DNA from: an uncultured Rikenellaceae bacterium
GTDB taxonomy: Bacteria; Bacteroidota; Bacteroidia; Bacteroidales; Rikenellaceae
Length of the DNA: 64,000 nt
NCBI GenBank assembly: GCA_944326815.1
Contig: CALVFI010000009.1
Span: 124,001 to 188,000, forward strand
Direction of reading: 5' to 3'
The notes under the pieces are model-generated. The model was given only the letters and a program-made list of their open reading frames with translations. It ran no database searches and was not told where the DNA came from. Positions within the stretch are counted from its first letter, which is position 1. Each line of letters begins with the position of its first letter. Positions 35,839 through 45,008 of this stretch are shown piece by piece. Both the position numbers and the translations under genes were made by a program.

Positions 35839-36592
35839 TAAAGAACTCATCCGGGAACGCTTTGCCGCCGGTTTTAAACGCTACGACCGCTTGGCGCTTG
35901 TTCAGCAGCGCATCTGCGACCGCCTGGCCAGTTTGCTGTCTGAGGTGGCGGATGGGATGACTCCGAGGAATGGATTGGAGGTTGGCGTGGGCACTGGTTT
36001 TTTGACCCGTCGTCTGTTGCCGTTGTTCCCCCATGCGCGTTGGACGCTGAACGATATTGTCCCGGCGGCCAAAGCCTTTACGGACAAATATACCGGAGGT
36101 TATACGGTGGAGTATCTCTGGGGCGATGCGGAATGTGTCGTGTTTCCTAAGGCGCTGGATTTGGTGGTCTCTGCTTCTACAGTGCAATGGTTCAATGATT
36201 TGCGTGGTTTTGTGGCTCGTGTTTCTGCTTCGTTGTGCTCCGGAGGGATATTGGCCCTTTCGACTTTCGGAGGGGATAATTTCAGGGAAATTCGTGCCAC
36301 AACGGGCGAAGGCCTCGAGTATTATACCATGCCGGCGCTGGAACGGATGCTTCTTGATGCCGATTTCCGGATACTGCATGCCGAAGAGTATACCGAATCG
36401 CTGCTGTTCGATACCCCGGTCGATGTGCTTCATCACATCAAAGCAACAGGGGTCAACTCCCTGCGTAAGGTGCGTTGGGGACGGCGCCAGATTGCCGATT
36501 TCGATGCTTCCTATCGTGACCGTTTTGCATTGACCGATGGTCGCGTGCCGCTCACTTATCACCCGATCCTGTTGATTGCTCGGCGGATGTAA
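35828..36592 (+). CDS. bioC: Malonyl-ACP O-methyltransferase
   Basis: This 254-residue SAM-dependent methyltransferase starts pimelate synthesis by capping malonyl-ACP as a methyl ester. It has the N-terminal FAAGFKRYDRLALVQ region, motif I LEVGVGTGFLTRRLL, and STVQWFNDL, all typical of BioC. The apparent start is TTG within the last codons of bioG (11-base overlap), with no nearby in-frame ATG. Translation probably depends on bioG. The rare start may keep the level of this membrane-lipid-drawing enzyme low. Confidence 0.87.
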   Translation: MNTDKELIRERFAAGFKRYDRLALVQQRICDRLASLLSEVADGMTPRNGLEVGVGTGFLTRRLLPLFPHARWTLNDIVPAAKAFTDKYTGGYTVEYLWGDAECVVFPKALDLVVSASTVQWFNDLRGFVARVSASLCSGGILALSTFGGDNFREIRATTGEGLEYYTMPALERMLLDADFRILHAEEYTESLLFDTPVDVLHHIKATGVNSLRKVRWGRRQIADFDASYRDRFALTDGRVPLTYHPILLIARRM

Positions 36593-36634
36593 CGAAATGC
36601 ACTCCCGGAATGGCGAATCCCGTGAAAAAAGTAT

Positions 36635-36642
36635 TACCTTTG
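36635..36642 (+). promoter_or_regulatory. Putative -7 element for RNase P RNA
   Basis: TACCTTTG matches TAnnTTTG, 29 bases before the predicted P1 helix of rnpB. The short direct repeat AACCAGTAA occurs twice between the two. Confidence 0.45.
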
Positions 36643-36670
36643 CTCCCGTTAACCAGTAATAACCAGTAAA

Positions 36671-37083
36671 GAGAGAGCGGAAGGACTCCATCGCTGCCTC
36701 GCACGGGTCTCGTTGGGATGCGAATGCGGGGGAGAGGAAAGTCCGGGCAACACAGAGCACCGTGCTTCCTAACGGGAAGATGTCCGGGAGGGCATAGTTC
36801 AAGGTAACAGAGAATAACCGCCGCGGAGGGACGCGTTCCCGTTGCGGTAAGGGTGAAAAGGCGGGGTAAGAGCCCACCGCTGTGTGTGGTGACACGCGCA
36901 GGCGTACCACTGACGGGTTGCAAGACCATGTATACCGGCATTCAAGGGCTGCTCGTCCGTTGTCGGGGGGTAGGTTGCTTTAGCCTGCGGGTGACCGTCG
37001 GGCATAGATAAATGGTGGAGACGCCGTGTGCGGTGACGCATGCGGATGACAGAACCCGGCTTACACCTTCCGCCAACTCTCTT
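36671..37083 (+). ncRNA. rnpB: RNase P RNA (bacterial class A)
   Basis: This is the catalytic RNA that matures tRNA 5' ends. Conserved region I is at about 36734-36748 (GAGGAAAGTCCGGGC) and conserved region V is at 37049-37064 (ACAGAACCCGGCTTAC). The middle contains the GGGTGAAAAGGCGGGGTAAGAG-type core, shown here by GTGAAAAGGCGGGGTAAGAG. The ends pair as helix P1 (GAGAG…GCGGAAGG with CCTTCCGC…CTCTC). The 3' end runs into a T-rich tract before queA. Exact ends are estimated from P1 and may be off by a few bases. Confidence 0.95.
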
Positions 37084-37095
37084 TTTTATTTTGTC

Positions 37096-38325
37096 ATGAA
37101 CGATTCCATCCGCATATCCGATTATGATTATGGCCTGCCCGAGGAGCGCATTGCCAAATTTCCGTTGGAACGACGCGATCAGTCCAAGTTGCTCGTCTAT
37201 CGGGACGGGACGGTTTCGCATCGGAGGTTTTGTGATCTGGGTCAGGTGCTGCCCGAAGATTCGCTGCTTGTTTTCAACAATACGAAGGTCATCCGAGCAC
37301 GGATTATCATGCACAAACCCAGTGGCGCCCGGATCGAGGTCTTTTGTCTCGAACCGCACGATCCGGCCGATTATGAACGTGCCTTTGCCGTACGGGGTTC
37401 GTGCGAGTGGCAGTGTATCGTCGGCAATTCAAAGAAGTGGAAGGAGGGAGCGCTCGAGATACCTTTCGAATATGAGGGTAAGCGTTGTCGCATGCAGGCG
37501 TTTCGCGTACTGAACGACGGCCGGAATCAGATTGTGCGATTCGAGTGGGACGCCGGGATGACCTTCGGACAACTGTTGGAACATCTTGGAAAGATTCCCA
37601 TTCCGCCTTACCTGAATCGCGAGAGCGAGGAGATCGATAACAGCCGTTATCAGACGGTCTATTCCAAGTTCGAAGGTTCGGTGGCTGCGCCTACTGCCGG
37701 ATTGCATTTTACGCCTGAACTGATCGAGGCATTGAAGGCGCAGGGGGTGGCATTCGATGAGGTGACGCTGCATGTGGGAGCAGGGACTTTCCTGCCCGTG
37801 AAGAGCGACGATGTCATGCAGCATCACATGCATACCGAACATTTCGAAATCACGCCTGCCACGCTCGAAAACCTGATTGCACACGCAGGACGTGTGGTGG
37901 CCGTGGGGACGACTACGGTACGTACGATTGAGAGTCTGGCGGGATTGGGATGGCGTATCTTGCAGAGAGGTACACCGGACGAATCGCGTCCCGTAGGGCA
38001 GTGGGAGCTATACGATATTCCGGCAGAACGCTCAGGCGCAGAATTGCTGGGCGCACTGCTCGACTATATGCGCACGCACAATATCGCGAAGTTGAAAACG
38101 GTGACGCAAATCATGATTATGCCGGGCTACCAGTATCGTGTGGCCGATGTGATTGTTACCAATTTTCATCAACCCAAAAGCACGCTGTTGTTGCTTGTTT
38201 CGGCTTTCGTGGGCGAGGATTGGCGTCGGATATATGCTTATGCGCTCTCGCATGATTTCCGTTTTCTGAGCTATGGCGATAGCAGCATCCTTTTTCCGAA
38301 TCGGAGTGAGGGTGCGATACGATAA
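37096..38325 (+). CDS. queA: S-adenosylmethionine:tRNA ribosyltransferase-isomerase
   Basis: This protein transfers a ribosyl unit from SAM to preQ1 in tRNA during queuosine synthesis. Motifs seen are DYDYGLPEERIAKFPLE, VFNNTKVIRARI, SVAAPTAGLHFT, LHVGAGTFLPV and NFHQPKSTLLLLVSAF. At 409 residues it is longer than the roughly 350 of E. coli QueA. The extra length lies around residues 95-150 and 290-330. The start is the ATG at 37096, because the longer frame lies within rnpB. Confidence 0.93.
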   Translation: MNDSIRISDYDYGLPEERIAKFPLERRDQSKLLVYRDGTVSHRRFCDLGQVLPEDSLLVFNNTKVIRARIIMHKPSGARIEVFCLEPHDPADYERAFAVRGSCEWQCIVGNSKKWKEGALEIPFEYEGKRCRMQAFRVLNDGRNQIVRFEWDAGMTFGQLLEHLGKIPIPPYLNRESEEIDNSRYQTVYSKFEGSVAAPTAGLHFTPELIEALKAQGVAFDEVTLHVGAGTFLPVKSDDVMQHHMHTEHFEITPATLENLIAHAGRVVAVGTTTVRTIESLAGLGWRILQRGTPDESRPVGQWELYDIPAERSGAELLGALLDYMRTHNIAKLKTVTQIMIMPGYQYRVADVIVTNFHQPKSTLLLLVSAFVGEDWRRIYAYALSHDFRFLSYGDSSILFPNRSEGAIR

Positions 38326-38415
38326 TTTGTGAGGGCTGTGAGGCTCCTGGAGAATGGTGTGGAACAGGATGCGTTCTGCCGTGACAATGTTTTTTGAGAA
38401 AAATAGGCGGAGGCT

Positions 38416-40197
38416 ATGGATAAAAACAGGTTGGGAGAGTGGTTGCCCACCTCGGTCAAAGAGGTGAAAGCGTTGGGATGGGATTACATTGATGTGATTC
38501 TGTTCAGCGGCGATGCTTATGTCGACCACCCGTCGTTCGGTGCTGCGGTCGTCGGTCGATTGCTGCAGGCCGAGGGCTACCGCGTAGCCATTGTCCCGCA
38601 ACCCAACTGGAAAGATGACCTGCGCGATTTCCGGAAACTGGGGGCTCCGCGTCTCTTTTTCGGAGTTTCGGCCGGGAGCATGGACTCCATGGTCAACCAT
38701 TACACGGCCAATATCCGTTTGCGGAGTGATGATGCTTACACGCCCGGCGGCAAAGCAGGGTTCCGTCCGGATTATGCCGTGACGGTCTATACGAAGATTC
38801 TGAAACAGTTGTATCCTCATGTGCCGGTGGTCGTGGGAGGTATCGAAGCTTCGCTGCGTCGTCTGACGCATTACGATTATTGGAGCGACTCTTTGAAACC
38901 CTCCGTTCTGGTCGAGAGCGGGGCTGATCTGCTGATTTACGGGATGGGCGACAAGGTGGTGGCGGAAGTGGCCCGTGCTATGGCCAACGGATATAATGCC
39001 AAACTGTTACGAAAATTGCGACAGGTGGCTTTCCTGGCCGACCGGGATTATGTGGCGCGGCTCGATCCGGCTCATACTCTCCGTCTGAACGCCTATGAAG
39101 CCTGTGTGGCCGACAAGCGTGCTTTTGCCGACAATTTCGTGCAGATCGAAACCGAATCGAACCGTATGGAGCAACACACCACCTTGGTCGAACCCGTAGG
39201 TGACCGGTTCGTTGTGGTGAATCCGCCTCATGCCGCTTTGACACAGGAGGAGCTTGATCATGGGTTTGATCTGCCCTATACGCGGCTGCCCCATCCCCGT
39301 TATGAGGGGAAAGGAGCGATTCCGGCCTATGAGATGATTAAGTATTCGGTCAATATTCATCGGGGATGTTTCGGCGGGTGCAGTTTCTGCACGATCTCGG
39401 CCCATCAGGGTAAGTTTGTCAGCAGCCGTTCGGAACGCTCGATTCTGGCCGAGGTCGATCGGGTGACTGCGATGCCGGGTTTCAAGGGCTATCTTTCGGA
39501 TGTGGGAGGACCGTCCGCCAATATGTACGGAATGGGAGGCCGTGACAAGACGTTATGTGCCCGGTGTGTACGCCCGTCGTGTCTTTTCCCCCGGATGTGC
39601 CCCAATCTGGATAACAGTCATAGCCGCCTGTTGGAACTTTATCGCAAGGTGACAGCCCGAAAAGGTATTAAAAAAGCGTTTATCGGTAGCGGTATTCGTT
39701 ATGATCTGTTCGACCGAAACGATAACGGCGCCTATTTGCGTGAGGTCATTGTGAACCATACCTCCGGCCGGCTGAAGGTGGCTCCAGAACATACCGAAGA
39801 TCATGTGTTGCGTCTGATGCGCAAACCTCCGTTCGAACTGTTCGAACGGTTGAATGTCGATTTCCGCCGTATCTGTGCCTCGGAGAACTTAAGGTATCAG
39901 TTGATTCCCTATTTTATCTCGAGTCATCCGGGCTGCACGGAGACTGATATGAAACGTCTTTCGGAGAAGATGCACGGATTGCATTTTAATCTTGAACAGG
40001 TACAGGATCTGACTCCGACGCCAATGACGCTTAGCTCGGTGATGTTCTATACGGGATTTGACCCCTATACGGGTGAGAAACTTTATGTGGCACGTGATCA
40101 GGATGATAAACGACGGCAGAAAAGTTGGTTCTTCGCCGGACAAAAGGGAACGCCCCGGGGTCAGGTGTCAAAAAAACGACCGGTGCGAAAAAAATAA
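38416..40197 (+). CDS. YgiQ-family radical SAM protein
   Basis: This 593-residue protein belongs to UPF0313/YgiQ. An N-terminal cobalamin-binding-like domain (about 20-180) precedes the radical SAM core with the cluster motif CFGGCSFC in HRGCFGGCSFCTISAHQGKF. A later KVAPEHTEDHVLRLM and a basic Lys/Arg-rich tail follow. The family is widespread but its reaction is not established to my knowledge. It lies 91 bases after queA and 57 bases before dnaB. Confidence 0.9.
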   Translation: MDKNRLGEWLPTSVKEVKALGWDYIDVILFSGDAYVDHPSFGAAVVGRLLQAEGYRVAIVPQPNWKDDLRDFRKLGAPRLFFGVSAGSMDSMVNHYTANIRLRSDDAYTPGGKAGFRPDYAVTVYTKILKQLYPHVPVVVGGIEASLRRLTHYDYWSDSLKPSVLVESGADLLIYGMGDKVVAEVARAMANGYNAKLLRKLRQVAFLADRDYVARLDPAHTLRLNAYEACVADKRAFADNFVQIETESNRMEQHTTLVEPVGDRFVVVNPPHAALTQEELDHGFDLPYTRLPHPRYEGKGAIPAYEMIKYSVNIHRGCFGGCSFCTISAHQGKFVSSRSERSILAEVDRVTAMPGFKGYLSDVGGPSANMYGMGGRDKTLCARCVRPSCLFPRMCPNLDNSHSRLLELYRKVTARKGIKKAFIGSGIRYDLFDRNDNGAYLREVIVNHTSGRLKVAPEHTEDHVLRLMRKPPFELFERLNVDFRRICASENLRYQLIPYFISSHPGCTETDMKRLSEKMHGLHFNLEQVQDLTPTPMTLSSVMFYTGFDPYTGEKLYVARDQDDKRRQKSWFFAGQKGTPRGQVSKKRPVRKK

Positions 40198-40200
40198 CGG

Positions 40201-40230
40201 TTGAAAATCCGCTAACTTTCCCTACCTTTA
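40201..40230 (+). promoter_or_regulatory. Putative promoter for dnaB (TTG-N19-TACCTTTA)
   Basis: TTG at 40201-40203 and TACCTTTA at 40223-40230 are spaced by 19 bases, one base from the TAnnTTTG consensus. It lies 24 bases before the dnaB ATG. Confidence 0.5.
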
Positions 40231-40253
40231 CAATCTGAAATCCGAGTACGAAA

Positions 40254-41867
40254 ATGGCGAAAAATTTTACCCCTTCACAGAAAAATAGAGAGGCCTACCA
40301 GACGATGACCGATGCCGTCGGTACTTTGCCTCCGCAGGCTGTGGAGTTGGAGGAGGCTGTATTGGGAGCCCTTATGCTGGAAAAGGATAGCATCGTAGCC
40401 GTACAGGAGGTGCTCACTCCGGAGGCGTTTTACAAAGAGGCGCATCAGATTATTTATAAGGCCATTTCCGATTTGTCGATGGAACTCAAACCAATCGACC
40501 TCTATACGGTCACCGAGAAGCTTAAACAACAGCGTCAGCTGGCTGTGGTCGGCGGGGCTTCGTTTCTTGCCGAATTGACACAGCGGGTGGGGTCGGCAGC
40601 CCATGTAGAGTTTCATGCGAAGATCATTGCTCAGAAATATGTGCAGCGGGAGCTGATCCGTGCGGCGACTGAAATCCAGAAACGCTCGTACGATGAGTCG
40701 ATCGATGTGACGGATCTGATCGATACGGCCGAAAGTGAGATTTTTAAGGTGGCCGAAGGGCACATCAAACGCGATGTGCAGAAGTCGAAAGATATTTTAG
40801 CCAAGACGATGGATGCCATTGAAGAGGCCATGAAACGTGAGGGTGGATTCAGTGGTGTTCCTTCCGGATTTACACATCTCGACCGTTTGACTTTGGGATG
40901 GCAGCCTTCCGATTTAATCATTATTGCAGCCCGGCCCTCTATGGGTAAAACGGCTTTCGTGTTGTCCTTGGCGCGTAATGTGGCGTTGGATTATGAGAAG
41001 GGGGTTGCCTTCTTTTCACTAGAAATGAGTGCAACGCAGTTGATGATGCGTCTGATTGTAGCAGAGTCGGGACTCGATAGCCGTGACGTACGTAATGGCC
41101 AACTGACCGCTGAACAGTGGAGTCATCTGGAGAATTCGATCAAACCGTTGAGCTCGGCCCCGCTTTTTATCGACGATACCCCGGCTCTTTCGATTTTCGA
41201 GTTCCGATCGAAAGCGCGACGATTGAAAAAACAGTACGATGTACAGTTGATCATTATCGACTATCTTCAGTTGATGACCGGTACGGCCGAGACGCGCGGA
41301 AATCGTGAACAGGAGGTGGCCTCTATTTCTCGTTCGCTCAAGGCTATTGCCAAGGAGTTGAATATTCCGATTATCGCCCTTTCACAGCTCAACCGTTCGG
41401 TAGAGTCGCGTACGGGCAGCAAACGGCCGCAGTTGAGCGACCTGCGTGAATCGGGGGCCATTGAGCAGGATGCCGATATTGTGGCATTTATCCATCGTCC
41501 GGAATATTATGGCATGACGGTGGACGAACAGGGATTGCCGACGGCGGGATTGGCCGAGATCATCGTGGCCAAGCATCGTAACGGAGCCGTGGATACGGTG
41601 AAACTTCGTTTCCGCAAGGAACAGGCTCGCTTTCTCGATTACGATGAGGATGATTACGGAGGCGGTTATGCTTCGATCGATAGCAGTATGAATGACGGAC
41701 TGCCTCCTTCGTCAAGTCTTGTCAATGGAGCCTCCGGAGGAATGGGAGGCGGTATCGGCCATGGGACGGAGTTCGACATTCCGTCCGGCAGCGGGAATTT
41801 TGGGGGAACCTTCTCTTCGGGATCGGGAGGCTTGGGCTCTCCTTCTGACGGAGAGGCTCCGTTCTGA
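40254..41867 (+). CDS. dnaB: Replicative DNA helicase
   Basis: This 537-residue hexameric 5'-3' helicase has an N-terminal helical collar (about 20-140) and a RecA-like domain. The Walker A is ARPSMGKTAFVLSLA, the Walker B region is IIIDYLQLM, and the DnaB motif SRSLKAIAKELNIPIIALSQLNR is shown by its key residues ALSQLNR. The last 65 or so residues are Gly/Ser-rich and end in DGEAPF, unlike E. coli DnaB. It has its own likely promoter. There is no dnaC or primase beside it. Confidence 0.95.
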   Translation: MAKNFTPSQKNREAYQTMTDAVGTLPPQAVELEEAVLGALMLEKDSIVAVQEVLTPEAFYKEAHQIIYKAISDLSMELKPIDLYTVTEKLKQQRQLAVVGGASFLAELTQRVGSAAHVEFHAKIIAQKYVQRELIRAATEIQKRSYDESIDVTDLIDTAESEIFKVAEGHIKRDVQKSKDILAKTMDAIEEAMKREGGFSGVPSGFTHLDRLTLGWQPSDLIIIAARPSMGKTAFVLSLARNVALDYEKGVAFFSLEMSATQLMMRLIVAESGLDSRDVRNGQLTAEQWSHLENSIKPLSSAPLFIDDTPALSIFEFRSKARRLKKQYDVQLIIIDYLQLMTGTAETRGNREQEVASISRSLKAIAKELNIPIIALSQLNRSVESRTGSKRPQLSDLRESGAIEQDADIVAFIHRPEYYGMTVDEQGLPTAGLAEIIVAKHRNGAVDTVKLRFRKEQARFLDYDEDDYGGGYASIDSSMNDGLPPSSSLVNGASGGMGGGIGHGTEFDIPSGSGNFGGTFSSGSGGLGSPSDGEAPF

Positions 41868-41949
41868 TTCGCTGATAGTCTCTTTGGGGGCATTATGATT
41901 GTCAATTACTAATCCGAACTTTGCGTTCCGTAATATTTGTTTTCTGAGG

Positions 41950-43488
41950 ATGTTTGTCAGAAGTTATGCGAGTACGTTGGTGGGCATCGAGGCGATTCCT
42001 GTTGCTGTCGAGGTCAATATCTCGGCAGGAATCGGGATGTATCTGGTTGGTCTTCCGGACAGCGCCGTTAAGGAGAGTCAGGAACGTATTCGCTCGGCCT
42101 TTGAGAACAGCGGTTTCCGGATGACGGGCAAGCGACTTGTGGTCAACCTGGCTCCGGCCGATCTGCGCAAGGAGGGTTCGGGGTATGACCTGCCGATTGC
42201 CGTGGCGATTCTTGCCGCGATGGGACAAATTGGAAGTGATAGGCTGGGCCAGTATATGATGATGGGCGAGTTGTCGCTCGACGGAACGCTCAAACCGGTG
42301 CGAGGAGCCCTGCCGATAGCCATTCGGGCACGTAAGGAGGGATTTCGGGGATTGATATTGCCTGTGGAGAATGTGCGAGAGGCGGCCGTAGTGGATGGAT
42401 TGGAGGTGATCGGGGCCGAATCGTTGCGTCAGGTGGCCGGTTTTCTCTCCGGAACCGAGATGATTCGGCCTGCGACCGTGCCTGAACGTACGGAGTTTGC
42501 TGCCACTGCCAATCGATACGAAGAGGATTTCAGCGATGTGCGGGGACAGACACAGGTGAAGAGAGCGTTGGAAATAGCGGCTTGTGGAGGCCATAATGTG
42601 CTGATGATCGGTTCTCCCGGTTCAGGGAAAACGATGCTGGCACGTCGGATGCCTTCGATTCTGCCTCCGCTGACCCTGGAAGAGGCCCTGGAAACGACGA
42701 AAATCCATTCCGTGGCGGGGAAACTCGGGGCAGAGGAGGGATTGCTCCTGCGGCGTCCGTTTCGTGCTCCGCATCATCTGACCTCGCAGGTAGCCCTCGT
42801 GGGTGGTGGAACGAATCCGCAGCCGGGTGAAATATCGTTGGCTCATAACGGTATCTTGTTTCTGGATGAGCTGCCCGAATTTGGAAGGAGTGTTCTCGAG
42901 GTGTTGCGTCAGCCTCTGGAGGAGAAACGGATTACGGTGTCGCGCGCGAAATACAGCGTGGAGTATCCGGCCAATTTCAGTCTGATTGCTTCGATGAACC
43001 CTTGTCCTTGCGGCTATTACAATCATCCGACGAAAGAGTGCGTTTGTGGCCCGGGGGCTGTGGCTCGATACATGAATCGGATTTCTGGTCCGCTGCTCGA
43101 TCGTATCGATATGCATATCGAGGTGACGCCGGTACCTTTTGCCGATATGAACAATGTGCAATCGGGAGAATCGAGTGCAACGATTCGGGAGCGGGTGATT
43201 CGTGTCCGCGAGGTGCAGGCAAGGCGTTTTGCCGGTTGCGAAGGGGTGCATACCAATGCCATGATGAATGCGAAGATGCTCCGCGAGTTCTGTCGCTTGA
43301 CTCCGGCCTCGTCCGCACTGCTGGAAAAGGCGATGTCCCGGCTCGATCTTTCTGCCCGCGCATACGATCGTATTGTGAAGGTTGCACGTACGATAGCAGA
43401 TATGGCGGGCGCGGCGGATATTGCACCGAATCACATTGCCGAAGCGATCAATTACCGTAGCCTCGACCGCGACAGTTGGGGTAAATAA
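41950..43488 (+). CDS. comM: Mg-chelatase-like AAA+ ATPase, YifB/ComM family
   Basis: This 512-residue protein has an N-terminal Lon-protease-like fold (GIEAIPVAVEVNISAG), an AAA+ core with Walker A IGSPGSGKTMLARRMP, Walker B FLDELPEF, and a C-terminal Mg_chelatase_C region. ComM is a hexameric branch-migration helicase that aids integration of transformed DNA. The Cys quartet (CPCGYY…CVCGPG) is a family feature. The start is the ATG at 41950, since the longer frame uses TTG. comEC follows after 17 bases, supporting a transformation role. Confidence 0.92.
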   Translation: MFVRSYASTLVGIEAIPVAVEVNISAGIGMYLVGLPDSAVKESQERIRSAFENSGFRMTGKRLVVNLAPADLRKEGSGYDLPIAVAILAAMGQIGSDRLGQYMMMGELSLDGTLKPVRGALPIAIRARKEGFRGLILPVENVREAAVVDGLEVIGAESLRQVAGFLSGTEMIRPATVPERTEFAATANRYEEDFSDVRGQTQVKRALEIAACGGHNVLMIGSPGSGKTMLARRMPSILPPLTLEEALETTKIHSVAGKLGAEEGLLLRRPFRAPHHLTSQVALVGGGTNPQPGEISLAHNGILFLDELPEFGRSVLEVLRQPLEEKRITVSRAKYSVEYPANFSLIASMNPCPCGYYNHPTKECVCGPGAVARYMNRISGPLLDRIDMHIEVTPVPFADMNNVQSGESSATIRERVIRVREVQARRFAGCEGVHTNAMMNAKMLREFCRLTPASSALLEKAMSRLDLSARAYDRIVKVARTIADMAGAADIAPNHIAEAINYRSLDRDSWGK

Positions 43489-43505
43489 TCAAACTATTAT
43501 ATCCA

Positions 43506-45008
43506 GTGAACCGCACGCCCGGATTTGCCGATACACCGTTTCTGAGAATTACTCTACCCGCCTTGATCGGGGTTGCTGCTGCATATGGTGTTTCTGTCTC
43601 TGTATGGATCGTGGCGGGATGTCTTGCGGTGACGTGTTTGTGTGCCTGGTGTTTGCGAGAGAACGCGCTGTCGTCGCTTTATGTTTGGTTTGCGATAGCT
43701 CTCTTCTTTTTCGGGATGGCTGAGGTGCGGATGCCTCGCAGCAAATTGCCTGCAGAACGCAGAATTGTGGCTGTGGCACAAGTGGTTACTCCGGCTGATA
43801 TACGGGGCCGTTGGCAGTATACGGTGGCCGACGTGGGACGTTACCGGTTGGCGGAGGGAACGATTTGGCACAAGGTGAATGAACGGATTCAGCTGGCCGT
43901 GGATACGTCATGCCGAATCGGTGTGGGCGACCAGCTCGCCTTCCGGGGTTGGTTTCATCCGATTGATACGACGGGTAGCGGATATGGAGAACTGATGCGC
44001 CGGCGTGGAGTATTCGGGCGGTTGTTCGTAACCTCGGAGAACCTGTTGGAACGTGCTCCACATCTCTCCCGTACACCGGTCTATTATGCTGCCCGGCTGC
44101 AGGAGGCGGCCCTGTCTTGTCTTGAGGAACTTCGCCTTGAATCGGATGTGCAGGGTGTGGTGACAGCGATGGTCGCCGGGGATAAAAGCGGTATTGCCCG
44201 GGAGATCCGGGAGGATTATAGCGTTTCAGGTGCGGCACATCTGTTGGCGGTCTCCGGTTTGCATGTGGGGATTGTTTTCGTGTTGGTCAATCTATTGCTG
44301 TACTTGCTTCCTGCCTTACCGAGAGGCCATGTGCTGAAGAATGTCGCCGCTATTATTGCCATCTGGATCTATGCGATGACGGCCGGTCTGTCGCCTTCCG
44401 TGGTCCGAGCGGCGTTGATGTTCTCCTGTGCCCAGTTGGCGTTGGCTACCACATCCTATCGTAATGCGCTCAATATCATGTTGGGATCAGCGGTTGTGAT
44501 GCTCGCCTTGAATCCCAATTATGCGGGCGATGTGAGTTTCCAACTTTCGTATGTTGCGGTTTTTTCGATACTGCTCTTTTTCGGACCGCTTTATCGGTTG
44601 CTCAAAACGCGCTGGAAGGCGGTGAATGTCCTGTTGTCGGTGATGATTGTCGGCATTGTCGCCACAGCAGGAACCGCCCCGCTGGTCTCTTATTGGTTCG
44701 GGACCTTCTCGGTGGCGGGTGTGATGATCAATCCGGCCGTGATCTTTACGGCCCATGTGATCGTGATGACCGGCGTGTTGTGGCTTCTGATGCCGTTGTC
44801 GTGTTTGCAACCGATTTTCGCCTGGGTGTTGTCGACGACTGCCGGGTGGCAGAACGATTTGGTTGCATGGAGCGCTTCTTTGGGCTGGGCGTCGATGGAG
44901 TTTCGCCTCCCGTTGTGGAGTGTAGGGCTGATCTATCTTATCTATGCGTTTCTGGCTGTTGGGGTGAGTGGACGGTATAATGCAAAAAAACCATTTTTTC
45001 AATCATGA
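43506..45008 (+). CDS. comEC: ComEC/Rec2-type DNA uptake channel
   Basis: This 500-residue protein has about ten membrane segments. An N-terminal DUF4131-type region with an OB-like soluble part (about 85-200) precedes the Competence domain, with its AAHLLAVSGLHVGIVF signature. It should carry single-stranded DNA across the inner membrane. The C-terminal metallo-beta-lactamase-like nuclease domain of long ComEC proteins is missing. The start is GTG. It directly follows comM and its stop overlaps the next gene's start. Confidence 0.87.
   Translation: MNRTPGFADTPFLRITLPALIGVAAAYGVSVSVWIVAGCLAVTCLCAWCLRENALSSLYVWFAIALFFFGMAEVRMPRSKLPAERRIVAVAQVVTPADIRGRWQYTVADVGRYRLAEGTIWHKVNERIQLAVDTSCRIGVGDQLAFRGWFHPIDTTGSGYGELMRRRGVFGRLFVTSENLLERAPHLSRTPVYYAARLQEAALSCLEELRLESDVQGVVTAMVAGDKSGIAREIREDYSVSGAAHLLAVSGLHVGIVFVLVNLLLYLLPALPRGHVLKNVAAIIAIWIYAMTAGLSPSVVRAALMFSCAQLALATTSYRNALNIMLGSAVVMLALNPNYAGDVSFQLSYVAVFSILLFFGPLYRLLKTRWKAVNVLLSVMIVGIVATAGTAPLVSYWFGTFSVAGVMINPAVIFTAHVIVMTGVLWLLMPLSCLQPIFAWVLSTTAGWQNDLVAWSASLGWASMEFRLPLWSVGLIYLIYAFLAVGVSGRYNAKKPFFQS

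Noticed and set aside
36645..36670. Direct repeat AACCAGTAA x2 before rnpB
   Set aside because: Only two 9-base copies are present. This is too little to suggest a repeat family or regulator site without comparison.
35519..36910. 463-residue open frame antisense to bioG/bioC and running into rnpB
   Set aside because: It crosses two well-supported genes and a structural RNA on the other strand.
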